Assembly: GCA_046760445.1 (NCBI GenBank)
Contig: JBHIEE010000016.1
Coordinates: 1 to 36,012 of the forward strand
Source of the DNA: JBHIEE01 sp046760445
GTDB lineage: Bacteria; Acidobacteriota; Aminicenantia; JdFR-78
DNA: 36,012 bases
Direction of reading: 5' to 3'
Shown here: in pieces, positions 1-7,464 of the stretch
Position numbering within the stretch: the first letter of the stretch is position 1
Layout: the number at the start of each line of letters is the position of its first letter
Position numbers and translations under genes: made by a program
Notes under the pieces: model-generated
What the model was told of the DNA's origin: nothing
What the model saw: the letters and a program-made list of their open reading frames with translations, nothing else
Databases searched by the model: none

Positions 1-51
1 ATATTCTCTGAGTTTAGATAATTTTCTTTTAAGAAGTCTTTTATCTATCAT
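1..51 (-). CDS. hepT: HepT-like HEPN toxin (DUF86), N-terminus only, cut by window edge
   Basis: The ATG at 51-49 begins directly after the TAA of the MNT gene (52-54). The 17 visible codons read MIDKRLLKRKLSKLREY, which resembles the basic helical N-terminus of DUF86/HepT proteins. In the HEPN-MNT toxin-antitoxin family, HepT is the RNase toxin and MntA the AMPylating antitoxin, and the two are normally adjacent. The Rx4-6H catalytic motif would lie beyond the window, so the identity rests on this short start and on the neighbour. Confidence 0.6.
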   Translation of the reverse strand, partial: MIDKRLLKRKLSKLREY

Positions 52-471
52 TTATTTATTTTGTAAAAATCTTTCAAGACATAGATCTTCAAGTTTATAA
101 AATTTTTCCGCATCAAGGTGTCTTTTTATCGCCTTTATCTTAAATTCAGCAAATCTATCTTCTTTATCCTGATAAAGCAAAATCCCATTTTTCGCCATCT
201 CAAATAAAAGAAGAGGATCTGCATAGTTTAGATAAATTAAATCTACTCGATCATTACCTAAAACTTTAATAAATGCCTGAGTGAGGCGAAGATCATTTTT
301 TACTATATTTTCGACCTTTTTATAAAGTATGCCAATATCAATATCACTTTCTTTTTTTATGCCTTTCTTAGTGGCATGAGAACCAAAGAGAATTACTAAA
401 TTGAGATTGGATTTTTTACATATTTTTCTTAATCTTTCTTTATCTACATTCATTGTTTTTATTTGTTCCAT
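52..471 (-). CDS. mntA: MNT-domain minimal nucleotidyltransferase, probable MntA antitoxin
   Basis: A small single-domain nucleotidyltransferase of the MNT family. The signature GSHATKKGIKKESDIDIGI fits GS-x(n)-D-x-D, with both metal-binding aspartates present. In characterised pairs MntA transfers AMP onto a tyrosine of the HEPN toxin HepT to silence it; the gene that follows with no gap (51 leftward) starts like HepT, which supports the pairing. The frame stays open to a TTG at 510, but that stretch lies in a duplicated segment that begins with a Cas6 tail. I therefore prefer the ATG at 471 (139 residues); the ATG at 453 is also possible. No strong ribosome-binding site separates these choices. 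Confidence 0.82.
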   Translation of the reverse strand: MEQIKTMNVDKERLRKICKKSNLNLVILFGSHATKKGIKKESDIDIGILYKKVENIVKNDLRLTQAFIKVLGNDRVDLIYLNYADPLLLFEMAKNGILLYQDKEDRFAEFKIKAIKRHLDAEKFYKLEDLCLERFLQNK

Positions 472-480
472 TTTGTTTCT

Positions 481-597
481 AATTATATCTTCATATTTTT
501 GAGAAAACAATGTTCATACTCTTCTCACCTGTCCCAGGCCCATTGTTGTTTTGTAGCCTACTCCTGAGTAAAAGACAAAATCAGACAGGGCATTTAT
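481..597. repeat. Direct repeat copy 1 (partner at 1361-1477), upstream of mntA
   Basis: About 117 bp that match 1361-1477 with scattered substitutions. The two copies are 880 bp apart in the same orientation and enclose the MNT-HEPN gene. On the minus strand each reads as the last 26 codons of a cas6 gene plus about 30 bp of 3' flank. The right edge coincides with the stop codon of the MNT-HEPN gene. Confidence 0.85.
514..594 (-). pseudogene. cas6 3'-terminal fragment, copy 1
   Basis: Minus-strand frame 594 to 514 reads NALSDFVFYSGVGYKTTMGL and then GQVRRV-stop. GVGYKTTMGLG matches the glycine-rich G-x-G-x5-G-x-G loop found at the C-terminus of Cas6 RAMP endoribonucleases. There is no room for the rest of the gene, because the preceding DNA is the MNT-HEPN gene end. 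It shares 20 of 26 residues with the copy at 1394-1474, so it looks like a duplicated remnant and not an active gene. Confidence 0.72.
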
Positions 598-1328
598 TTC
601 TCAGTTGGCTTGAGATGTTCTTGAGTAATTTTTAGAAGTTTTTTGGATAATGTTATTATAAATTCAGCATCTTCTTGAGAAATTTGGGTTTTAGGTTTGT
701 AGCGTGCATGGGCACGAAGTCTAAGTGCTCGATGAAGCTCTTTTCCAATTTGAGATTCTATCTGATTAGTTAAAATAAATAGTTTTCCAAATTGGTTGAC
801 TATTCCTCCGTGCGAAGAAGCTAAACTATTCTTTGTGCTGATAATCAATGCTTTAACTAAAAGCTCTGCTGCATTATAAGCAGTGTCAATAGTTAATCTT
901 AATTTGTTTTCAGCTAAGGCATCTTCTGCATAACTTATGTATTCTTTTGCTAATTCCAAATAATCTTTGAAATCAAGCTCCCATTCTGTAGCCGCTTCGC
1001 GGACAAAAATAGGTTTTCCGAATTGAATAACTTCCCAGAGAAATGGAGAGCGACCAAGAGATTCTTTGTATTCCTGTTCAGACATTAATACTGGTTCAAT
1101 TATCTTTCCAAATTCACAAGCAATCTCAAAACTTGTTTCATCAATCACCCCAGTTATCTCTTTTAGTTCTGCATTAAAATAAATAATTAACACATCAATA
1201 TCGCTTTCAGGACTGTCTGTACCTTTTGCAGTACTACCAAATAGATATATACCCCATATCTTATTATCTAATTTTTTCCTTATCTTTTTCACGAATTTAT
1301 TTAATGCTTTTCTTTTCCGGGAATCCAT
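594..1328 (-). CDS. Fused MNT nucleotidyltransferase-HEPN domain protein
   Basis: A 244-residue protein that joins both halves of an MNT/HEPN module. Residues ~1-110 are an MNT fold with GSTAKGTDSPESDIDVLI (GS...DxD intact). Residues ~125-240 are a HEPN helical domain containing YAEDALAENKLRLTIDTAYN and a late RLRAHARY segment in which an R..H pair resembles the HEPN RNase motif. Fused forms are known but less common than separate genes. The ATG at 1328 follows a good purine-rich site (AACGAGGAGTAGGAAAA). A duplicated cas6-tail segment lies directly upstream and another directly downstream. Likely a self-contained toxin-antitoxin or nucleotide-sensing defence protein; whether HEPN is catalytic is not settled by sequence. 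Confidence 0.8.
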   Translation of the reverse strand: MDSRKRKALNKFVKKIRKKLDNKIWGIYLFGSTAKGTDSPESDIDVLIIYFNAELKEITGVIDETSFEIACEFGKIIEPVLMSEQEYKESLGRSPFLWEVIQFGKPIFVREAATEWELDFKDYLELAKEYISYAEDALAENKLRLTIDTAYNAAELLVKALIISTKNSLASSHGGIVNQFGKLFILTNQIESQIGKELHRALRLRAHARYKPKTQISQEDAEFIITLSKKLLKITQEHLKPTEK

Positions 1329-1360
1329 TTTTCCTACTCCTCGTTACTTATCTTGCTAAT

Positions 1361-1477
1361 CATTATATCTTCTTATTTTTTTGAAAGCAATGCTCATACT
1401 CTCCTCGCTTGACCCATGCCCATTGTGATTTTGTAGCCAACGCCAGAATAAAAGGCAAAATCAGCCAAGACATTTAG
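1361..1477. repeat. Direct repeat copy 2 (partner at 481-597), upstream of MNT-HEPN gene
   Basis: Second copy of the cas6-tail segment, in the same orientation as copy 1. After the Cas6-like stop codon both copies continue with a similar 30-bp AT-rich stretch ending near GAAGATATAAT, so the shared DNA extends beyond the coding remnant. Confidence 0.85.
1394..1474 (-). pseudogene. cas6 3'-terminal fragment, copy 2
   Basis: Minus frame 1474 to 1394 reads NVLADFAFYSGVGYKITMGM and then GQARRV-stop, again with the Cas6 glycine-rich loop G-x-G-x5-G-x-G. Upstream (1475 to about 1510) the frame soon meets a stop, while a second frame reads PQEEIKN. That could be the preceding Cas6 residues displaced by a frameshift. 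No other cas gene is visible in the window. Confidence 0.72.
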
Positions 1478-1616
1478 TGTTTTTAATTTCCTCCTGTGGT
1501 TTTAGTTTAATTAAATACCAATCATTTTATTCTAAATATAATGAATACTGTCGGCTGTGAAATAAACTCTCCATATATACAGTCTCTTTTTGCCAAGAAA
1601 TTATTGGAAAAATTTT

Positions 1617-2999
1617 TTAAATTAATTCTGTCAGCAAAAATAACCAAGCAGGAGTAAATTGTATCTTTTTTCCTCCAGTCTCTTCCCTTTTATACAAATC
1701 TTTAGTCACAATTATTCCTTTTTTGATTTTTGTCTTTGTCATAAAGTTCAATAATCCTCTAATTTCTTTTGGCTTTATCTGACTCCTGTATTTGACTTCA
1801 ATTGGAAGGATATCTTTATTGTCTATAACAAAGTCAATTTCATCATTAGTTTTCCAATAGAAGATGTTTTGACCTCTTTTTCTAATGCTAAGATAGCATT
1901 TTATGCCAATTAAATTTTCTATAATAAAGCCAATATTATCTTCTTTAACCTGATAGTCCTTTAAGATGGCGTTCCTCAGTCCTTGATCAATGATAAGATA
2001 TTTTTTCTTTGCCTTTATCTGCTCCTTTAAGCCAGCAAATTTTAAAATGTCTATCAAAAGATAGGAGGATTTTAGAAATTCAATATAATTTACCAGAGTA
2101 AGCCTATCAAGCCTGGCTACTTCGTTTATTGTCTCATAAGCTAAAACCCTGCTCTGGTTAGCGGCAATGAAGGCAAATACTAATTCTAAGATTTTAGGAT
2201 TTTTTACTCCAAAAAGATTTGCCACATCCTCATATATTGCTTTTTTGGGTATATCGTTTATCAACCTAAGAAACCATCGTTCTACAGAATTGTCCAGATT
2301 CTTTATCTCAAACCATTCGGGGAAACCACCAACAAGCAGATACTCATTATAATATGCCTTTATTTTATACCAGAGTCTTTTTAGCTTCAGTTCGTCAATT
2401 TTATAAATATCTTCTTGAGATATGTCTATTTCTTTTATTTCAGCATCTGATAGTTCAAGAAATTCTTTGAAATTCAAGGGATAGAGTTCCATTTCTATTG
2501 TTCTGCCTCTTAAGTATTTATTGGCATCTTTCTGTAGAGCAAGACTGGATGACCCAGAAAGAATAAATTTCAAGTCTGGGAATTTATCATAATAGGATTT
2601 GACCCACTTAAACCAATCTTTTGAGGAGTGAATTTCATCCAAAAAGACATATTTTGTCTCTCCTTTGGCTATGTTCTCTTTATAGTAATCAATTAAATCC
2701 TTTAATAGATTGTTGCTGTGAGTAAAAAGTGTAGGATCATCCAGGGAATAATAAAGCAAAGAATAAGGATCAGTATTATTTCTAATTATGTCTCCTATTA
2801 TTTGTTTGATAAGTATACTTTTGCCAACCCTCCGAGGACCAAGTAAAATTATTATTCTTCTTGACTTTAATTCGTTCTTTATTTCTTCAAAGATTGTTCT
2901 CTTGAATGGATATCTTTCTGCTTCTTTTACTTTTTCGGTTAGCCACCATTCATTTATCTTCTCAAGTTCCCGTCTGAATTCAACAAAATTTAATATCAT
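1617..2999 (-). CDS. AAA ATPase with C-terminal DUF4143 domain (COG1373 family)
   Basis: A full-length (460 aa) member of the AAA_14/DUF4143 ATPase family. Walker A is GPRRVGKS (near residue 55), Walker B is YVFLDEIH (near 118), and a sensor-like LSGSSSL follows. The C-terminal half has the DUF4143 pattern ending in DEIDFVIDNKDILPIEVKYR, which resembles a PD-(D/E)xK nuclease-like core. The biochemical role of the family is not established; members are patchily distributed and often near mobile or toxin-antitoxin genes, as here. The ATG at 2999 lies directly after two 19-bp direct repeats that look like an operator. Cytoplasmic. Confidence 0.88.
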   Translation of the reverse strand: MILNFVEFRRELEKINEWWLTEKVKEAERYPFKRTIFEEIKNELKSRRIIILLGPRRVGKSILIKQIIGDIIRNNTDPYSLLYYSLDDPTLFTHSNNLLKDLIDYYKENIAKGETKYVFLDEIHSSKDWFKWVKSYYDKFPDLKFILSGSSSLALQKDANKYLRGRTIEMELYPLNFKEFLELSDAEIKEIDISQEDIYKIDELKLKRLWYKIKAYYNEYLLVGGFPEWFEIKNLDNSVERWFLRLINDIPKKAIYEDVANLFGVKNPKILELVFAFIAANQSRVLAYETINEVARLDRLTLVNYIEFLKSSYLLIDILKFAGLKEQIKAKKKYLIIDQGLRNAILKDYQVKEDNIGFIIENLIGIKCYLSIRKRGQNIFYWKTNDEIDFVIDNKDILPIEVKYRSQIKPKEIRGLLNFMTKTKIKKGIIVTKDLYKREETGGKKIQFTPAWLFLLTELI

Positions 3000-3000
3000 A

Positions 3001-3052
3001 TTGCTGACCCTAATCTACAAAAATTGATTTTTATTGCTGATTCTATTCTGCA
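3001..3052 (-). promoter_or_regulatory. Two 19-bp direct repeats at the start of the AAA ATPase gene
   Basis: Plus-strand units TTGCTGACCCTAATCTACA (3001-3019) and TTGCTGATTCTATTCTGCA (3034-3052) match at 15 of 19 positions and are 33 bp apart, about three helical turns. The first unit abuts the start codon at 2999, so a bound protein would cover the ribosome-binding site or promoter. The spacing suggests a repressor operator, possibly for autoregulation. This is inference. Confidence 0.5.
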
Positions 3053-3465
3053 ATATTTTTTCTACTTTGTCAAGCTTGTATTTTTCATTTATTTTATAAA
3101 ATGTTTTCCAATTTCACTTCTTTCTTGCTTGCACCCTGATCTGAAAGTTGATCCAAAGCATGCTGAGAAAAAATAATGGGCCTCATTACTTTTTTCAAGA
3201 AATCGGTTTTGAATTTTGAAAATTGCAATTTTAGATTTGTTTGTAATTTGGTCCCGAGTACTCAGGATGGAATTTTCATTGCTCTATGTTCTCTGGGGTT
3301 GTTCTACATGTTGTTTTTGAAACTACTAATTTATAGTTTTTGATTTTGAGCATAAAATATACAGCACAACCTTTAGGATCGCTATATATAGCGAAGCTAA
3401 AGCCTCGCACTACAGTTTTCGGACAGCCTGCAGTCCTTTAGGAACTATGTTAGGAATCTGAAATT
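3053..3465. other. Intergenic region without a gene; palindromes and repeat debris
   Basis: No credible coding frame on either strand. Visible structure: an imperfect copy of the dispersed palindrome at 3252-3267 (TCCCGAGTACTCAGGA), next to text like that in the other intergenic repeats; and a perfect 16-bp palindrome TCGCTATATATAGCGA at 3379-3394, followed by AGCTAAAGCCTCGCACTACA. The rest is AT-rich and I see nothing in it. Confidence 0.6.
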
Positions 3466-3765
3466 TTATCTCCAATGACCTTTTCGCCACTTCCAGCCAT
3501 GAGGAGTTTTAACCCATCTACCTGGAACCCAGACTGCTCCTCGTCTCGGAGGCTTAGCCCAGTGACCACTGACCCAAACCCAGCCATGTCTGGTATACTT
3601 CCAATGACCTGAAATCCAGACTGCTCCTGGATAGGGAGTCGGAGGTCTTATCTCTACTTTAGCTGATGGAGGAGGAGTTCTGATTACTGTTGCACAAGAA
3701 ATTTCCATCAGAAGAGGCAAGAGTAAGATTGAAAAGAAACAAACCAAACTAATTATTCGTTTCAT
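3466..3765 (-). CDS. Small exported WxxGxW (YXWGXW) repeat protein
   Basis: A 99-residue protein. Residues 1-25 form a signal peptide (MKRIISLVCFFSILLLPLL then MEISCA). After a proline-rich linker, the mature part is a run of W-x-x-G-x-W units: AVWISGHW, WVWVSGHW, AVWVPGRW and WKWRKGHW, ending on R. These units match the YXWGXW repeat family, proposed cell-surface or periplasmic proteins of unknown function. The cysteine at the cleavage region lacks a good lipobox, so a lipoprotein is doubtful. The ATG at 3765 is preceded by GAGAAAAGG. It stands alone, transcribed away from the methyltransferase operon. Confidence 0.8.
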   Translation of the reverse strand: MKRIISLVCFFSILLLPLLMEISCATVIRTPPPSAKVEIRPPTPYPGAVWISGHWKYTRHGWVWVSGHWAKPPRRGAVWVPGRWVKTPHGWKWRKGHWR

Positions 3766-3983
3766 TGTTGCCTTTTCTCCTTTCTTTAATATTTATAATA
3801 TCTTATTTCAATAAAAGCAATAAAATCTTTCCTATATATTTAGACAATTTTCTACAAGAAATTTTTGGTATTTTTATAAATTTTTTAACCTTTGATAATG
3901 AAACTCGAATTTTTAAAGATTTGGAAACTTGATTTTTAAATCCTTAAATATTATTCTATTTGAGGATAAACTAACAGTGATAA
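3766..3983. other. AT-rich intergenic spacer
   Basis: Very AT-rich spacer between the divergent 3466-3765 gene and the repeat element at 3993. It must hold promoters for both directions, but no convincing -35/-10 pair stands out. There is no coding frame. Confidence 0.5.
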
Positions 3984-3992
3984 TATTGAGTT

Positions 3993-4301
3993 GGTAGTGC
4001 CAAAAATATTATGAAGAATATGAAAACCACAGAGAACACAGAGAAAATATATAAAATGTCAAATAACAAAGCTCAAATGACAAAGAACGAAACAAATCCG
4101 AAGCACGAAATCCGAAATACGAAACAATTTCAAATGACCAAAATACAAAATTCAAAACAAAGAATATACGGGATTAAAGAATTTAGGAAATATTGTTTTA
4201 AAAATTTGATATTTGTCCCGAGTACTCGGGATGTTTCGGATTTCGATATTCGGATTTAGAATTTGTTAAAGGTGGCCTCTGTGGTTAAATTTGACAATAC
4301 T
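3993..4301 (+). mobile_element. MITE-like element, copy 1, with terminal inverted repeats and 9-bp flanking duplication
   Basis: A 309-bp non-coding element almost identical, in inverted orientation, to 32147-32463. Ends: GGTAGTGCCAAA (3993-4004) against AGTATTGTCAAA (reverse complement of 4290-4301), 9 of 12 matching, so imperfect terminal inverted repeats. It is flanked on both sides by TATTGAGTT (3984-3992 and 4302-4310), an exact 9-bp direct repeat typical of a target-site duplication. The interior holds short degenerate units (CGAAATCCGAA-type) and the palindrome TCCCGAGTACTCGGGA at 4216-4231. The 82-codon frame at 4011-4259 is translated repeat and not a gene. It sits 24 bp before the corrinoid-protein start codon and may affect expression. 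Confidence 0.72.
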
Positions 4302-4325
4302 TATTGAGTTATAAAGGAGAAAAAG

Positions 4326-4976
4326 ATGAAAGAGGAAAAAATATTTCAGGCAATGGCTGAATCAATTATTGAAGGAAATAAAGAAGGAGCTGTTCGTCTT
4401 GCCCGGGAAGCAATCAAACAGGGACTGAACTTGAATGAGGTAATTGATCAAGGCTATGTACCTGGTATCCAGAAAGTTGGCCAGTTGTGGGAAGAAGGAG
4501 AATATTTTTTACCTGAATTACTGACCAGTGCTGAATGTATGAAAGCTGCTATGTCTGTGCTTGAACCTGAACTGACCAAATCAGGAGTTACTCGTCGAAC
4601 AGAAGGAAAAGTAATTATCGGAACAGTCCAAGGAGATATCCACGACATTGGTAAAAATTTAGTCGCCTCAATGCTTTCCGCCAATGGATTTGAGGTAATT
4701 GACTTAGGCGCTGATGTCCCTTTAAATAAATTTGTTGAGCGAGCAAAACTGGAAAAAGCTGATTTAATCTGCCTTTCTGCTCTATTAACAACCACTATGG
4801 TCGGGCAAAAAAGGGTAATGGAAATAGTCAAATCAGAATCGCTTGGAGGAAAAATTAAGGTTATGGTTGGGGGAGCTCCTGTAACCCAAGAATGGGCAGA
4901 GAGAATCGGTGCTGATGGCTACGGAGAAAATGCCATGGAAGCAGTAAAAGTAGCTAAGCTTTTAGTTAATAAATAA
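4326..4976 (+). CDS. Methyltransferase cognate corrinoid protein
   Basis: A 216-residue cobalamin-carrying methyl shuttle of the MtbC/MttC/MtmC type. Residues ~1-90 form the helical cap domain. Residues ~94-216 are the B12-binding domain, with D104-x-H106-x-x-G109 (GDIHDIGK), where the histidine is the lower cobalt ligand, followed by SALLTTT and MVGGAP. It accepts a methyl group from the substrate methyltransferase (here the MttB-like protein at 5887) and hands it to an acceptor-side enzyme not seen in this window. The ATG follows AAAGGAG. First gene of a three-gene operon; MITE copy 1 lies just upstream. Confidence 0.93.
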   Translation: MKEEKIFQAMAESIIEGNKEGAVRLAREAIKQGLNLNEVIDQGYVPGIQKVGQLWEEGEYFLPELLTSAECMKAAMSVLEPELTKSGVTRRTEGKVIIGTVQGDIHDIGKNLVASMLSANGFEVIDLGADVPLNKFVERAKLEKADLICLSALLTTTMVGQKRVMEIVKSESLGGKIKVMVGGAPVTQEWAERIGADGYGENAMEAVKVAKLLVNK

Positions 4977-4978
4977 AT

Positions 4979-5629
4979 ATGAAGCCAATTAAAATAGAAA
5001 ATTTTAAAGTCAAAGTGAGCCCAGAAGATATCATTCGTGCTTTAGGTCTGACTAAAAAAAAGACAAAGAAAAAAGCTGAATTAGAAAAAATTATCCGGGA
5101 AGAAGAACCCGAGATTGAACAGTTAATCCATGCTCGTGGAATTTATAAAATTATTGACTGGCAGGAAACAAACTGTCATCCTATCTTTGACCGAGCCAAA
5201 AAAGTTGCCTTAGCAATTTGCACTATTGGTTCTGAATTGGAAAAGAAAAGTTCTGAGTTAATGAAAAAGAACCAGATCTTGCAGGGATTAATTCTGGATG
5301 CTTATGGATCAGAAGCAGTTGAACAAGTGGCCTGTCGGCTTGATCAAATAATCGCTGAAGAAGCAAAAAAGCTCGACCTCTGGCCAAGTCGACGATTCAG
5401 TCCTGGATATGGTCAATGGGACATTCAGGAGCAGGCTTTTTTATTTAAAATATTACCCGCTGAAGAAATTGGAGTCAGACTGAAAGAGTCATTCATGATG
5501 GAACCTCGAAAGTCCATTTCTTTTCGGATAAATTTTTATTCTACTCCTGACCCTTTGGCAGGAAAATCTATGTGCCTAAAATGTAAGATGAAAAACTGCC
5601 CTTATCGAAAACCAAGGGTTTTGAAATGA
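4979..5629 (+). CDS. MetH activation-domain-like protein (corrinoid reactivation)
   Basis: A 216-residue protein resembling the AdoMet-binding activation domain of cobalamin-dependent methionine synthase, including RRFSPGYGQWDIQEQ, which corresponds to the family's R-x-x-x-G-Y motif. The C-terminus has a cysteine set, CLKCKMKNC. Stand-alone versions lie next to corrinoid proteins and MttB-family genes and are thought to help reductive remethylation or repair of the corrinoid. It starts 2 nt after the previous stop with no ribosome-binding site, so translational coupling is likely. The four cysteines could bind metal, which is inference. Confidence 0.85.
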   Translation: MKPIKIENFKVKVSPEDIIRALGLTKKKTKKKAELEKIIREEEPEIEQLIHARGIYKIIDWQETNCHPIFDRAKKVALAICTIGSELEKKSSELMKKNQILQGLILDAYGSEAVEQVACRLDQIIAEEAKKLDLWPSRRFSPGYGQWDIQEQAFLFKILPAEEIGVRLKESFMMEPRKSISFRINFYSTPDPLAGKSMCLKCKMKNCPYRKPRVLK

Positions 5630-5631
5630 TC

Positions 5632-5812
5632 CTAACAAAGAGAAAATATATAAAAATTCCAAATATCAAATTACAAATTACAAACAAATTCCAATGTTCA
5701 AAATTCCTCCCGTTTATCCCGATCTCTCGGGGAGTGCTCGAGATGGTCATTTGATATTTGGTCATTGGAATTTATTTGGGATTTGGTGCTTGGAATTTGT
5801 GATTTAACTTAT
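5632..5812. repeat. Intergenic hairpin-type repeat within the methyltransferase operon
   Basis: Non-coding. It begins CTAACAAAGAGAAAATATAT, the same text as at 35871 near the right end of the window. Arms CCAAATATCAAAT (5659-5671) and ATTTGATATTTGG (5749-5761) are perfectly complementary, and a degenerate CCCGA...CGGG palindrome lies at the centre (about 5718-5750). It separates the activation gene from the methyltransferase gene. Confidence 0.65.
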
Positions 5813-5886
5813 GAGTAGGATATAAAAACCTTTAATAGTATTACGTTTTTAGAGATGAAAAGGCTCAAAAATTAAAGGAGGAGTTA

Positions 5887-7347
5887 GTGATACAAACCAA
5901 ACGTCCTTATTTAACATTATTAAATGATTCTTTAATAAAAAAAATTATCGAGGAAGCCTATTTTATTTTAGAAAATAAAGGAGTCTTTATCGAAAACAAA
6001 GAGGCAATAGAACTTCTCTCCGCAGCTAGGATGAAAATAGATTACTCCATCCAACAGGCTTTTATTACTCGAAAACTGGTTGAGCAAGCTTTGTCTTCTG
6101 CTCCTTCTGAAATTAAGATGTATGACCGAAGTGGTCAAAAATCCTATTTAATTGGTAGAAACAATATTTACTTCAATCCTGGCTCAGCAGCAATTACCAT
6201 TTTCGATCACAGAACTGCTTCCCAAAGGAAACCAGTCTCCAAGGATTTAATTCGGTTTTCTCGACTAACCGAAAGGCTAGAAAACTTCTATTTTCAAAGT
6301 ACTGGTTTAATAAGCAGCGATGTTCCAGAAGAAGTAGCTGATTGCTATCGATTATTTATCTCTCTTCAATACTCAACCAAGCCAGTTGTTACTGGAACTT
6401 TTATGATTGATAGCTTCAAACCCATGTATGAAATGCTCATAGCTATTCGGGGAAGTGCTGAACAATTGGCTGCTAAACCAATAGCCATCTTTGATGCTTG
6501 TCCTTCTCCTCCTCTTAAATGGAGTAATTTAACTGCTCAGACTCTAATTGATTGCGCCAGAGCTGGGATTCCTTCTGAGTTAGTCTCTATGGCTATGACT
6601 GGGGCTACTTCTCCTGTAACTCTCACCGGAGCTCTTGTTCAGCATACAGTTGAAAATCTCTCTGGAGTAGTTATCTCTCAGTTAGCTAAACCTGGCGCAC
6701 CAGTGATTTACGGCGGCTCTCCAGCCAGCTTTGACATGAGAACCGGCACTACTCCTATGGGAGCCATTGAAACCATGATGCTTGATTCAGCTTACAGCCA
6801 AATTGGAAAAGAACTAGGACTTCCCACTCACGCCTACTTAGGTCTCAGTGATTCAAAATGTGCTGACTGTCAGGCTGGATTGGAATCTGGAATTGGAACT
6901 ATCATCGCTGCTCTCTCGGGAATTAATGTCATTTCTGGGGGAGGAATGATGGATTTTGAAAGCTGTCAGAGTCTCGAAAAATTGGTTATTGACAATGAAA
7001 TTTGCCGAATGGCTTATCGATTAATTGAAGGAATAAGCCAGCGAGACGAACCAATAGCTTTAGATCTCTTGTCTGCCCTTGAAAAAGAAACAAATTTTCT
7101 CACTCACCCTCATACCCGAAAATGGTACCGTAAGGAACACATTTTTCCGAAAATCATTGACCGGGGAAATTATGGTCAGTGGGTAGCAAGTGGACGGAAA
7201 ACCTTAGCTGATCGAGCTTCAGAAGAGGTGGAAAATCTCCTTTCTCAGGAACCAGATAATCTTCCTTCAAAAGAAATTAGAAATGAACTTAAAAAAATTA
7301 TGACTTCTTACGGTAAGCGTTTTGGGTTGGATAGGCTCCCTCAATAG
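5887..7347 (+). CDS. MttB-family (trimethylamine/betaine-type) corrinoid methyltransferase
   Basis: A 486-residue cytoplasmic protein of the trimethylamine methyltransferase superfamily. Visible family blocks include MYDRSGQKSYLIG, VIYGGSPASFDMRTGTTPMG and SGINVISGGGMMDFE. The frame has no internal amber codon, so it is a non-pyrrolysine member like the glycine-betaine demethylase MtgB and not classical MttB. It should transfer a methyl group from a methylated amine or betaine to the corrinoid protein encoded at 4326. The substrate cannot be read from sequence. GTG start at 5887 with an excellent AGGAGG five bases upstream. Final gene of the operon, separated from the second by a repeat. Confidence 0.9.
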   Translation: MIQTKRPYLTLLNDSLIKKIIEEAYFILENKGVFIENKEAIELLSAARMKIDYSIQQAFITRKLVEQALSSAPSEIKMYDRSGQKSYLIGRNNIYFNPGSAAITIFDHRTASQRKPVSKDLIRFSRLTERLENFYFQSTGLISSDVPEEVADCYRLFISLQYSTKPVVTGTFMIDSFKPMYEMLIAIRGSAEQLAAKPIAIFDACPSPPLKWSNLTAQTLIDCARAGIPSELVSMAMTGATSPVTLTGALVQHTVENLSGVVISQLAKPGAPVIYGGSPASFDMRTGTTPMGAIETMMLDSAYSQIGKELGLPTHAYLGLSDSKCADCQAGLESGIGTIIAALSGINVISGGGMMDFESCQSLEKLVIDNEICRMAYRLIEGISQRDEPIALDLLSALEKETNFLTHPHTRKWYRKEHIFPKIIDRGNYGQWVASGRKTLADRASEEVENLLSQEPDNLPSKEIRNELKKIMTSYGKRFGLDRLPQ

Positions 7348-7464
7348 AAGAATAAAATCTTGAAAAATTACATGGATTCTGTTACCTATTCTGGGAAAAA
7401 ACCAAGTAAGATTTTGATCTCCACGGAATCAAAAAATAATTATAATCCTTGATATATATAAAAG

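Noticed and set aside
472..510. TTG start that would extend MntA by 13 residues
   Set aside because: That stretch is the 3' flank of the duplicated cas6-tail repeat and has no ribosome-binding site; later ATGs fit the family N-terminus better.
4190..4235. CRISPR-like short repeats in intergenic DNA
   Set aside because: Repeats are dispersed palindromic elements without regular spacing or unique spacers; no array is present in the window.
4011..4259. 82-codon open frame
   Set aside because: It lies wholly inside MITE copy 1 and is low-complexity (N/K/T/I-rich) translation of repeat units; copy 2 does not preserve it as a gene.
5887..7347. Pyrrolysine-containing MttB
   Set aside because: The frame is continuous with no in-frame amber codon, so pyrrolysine is not needed.
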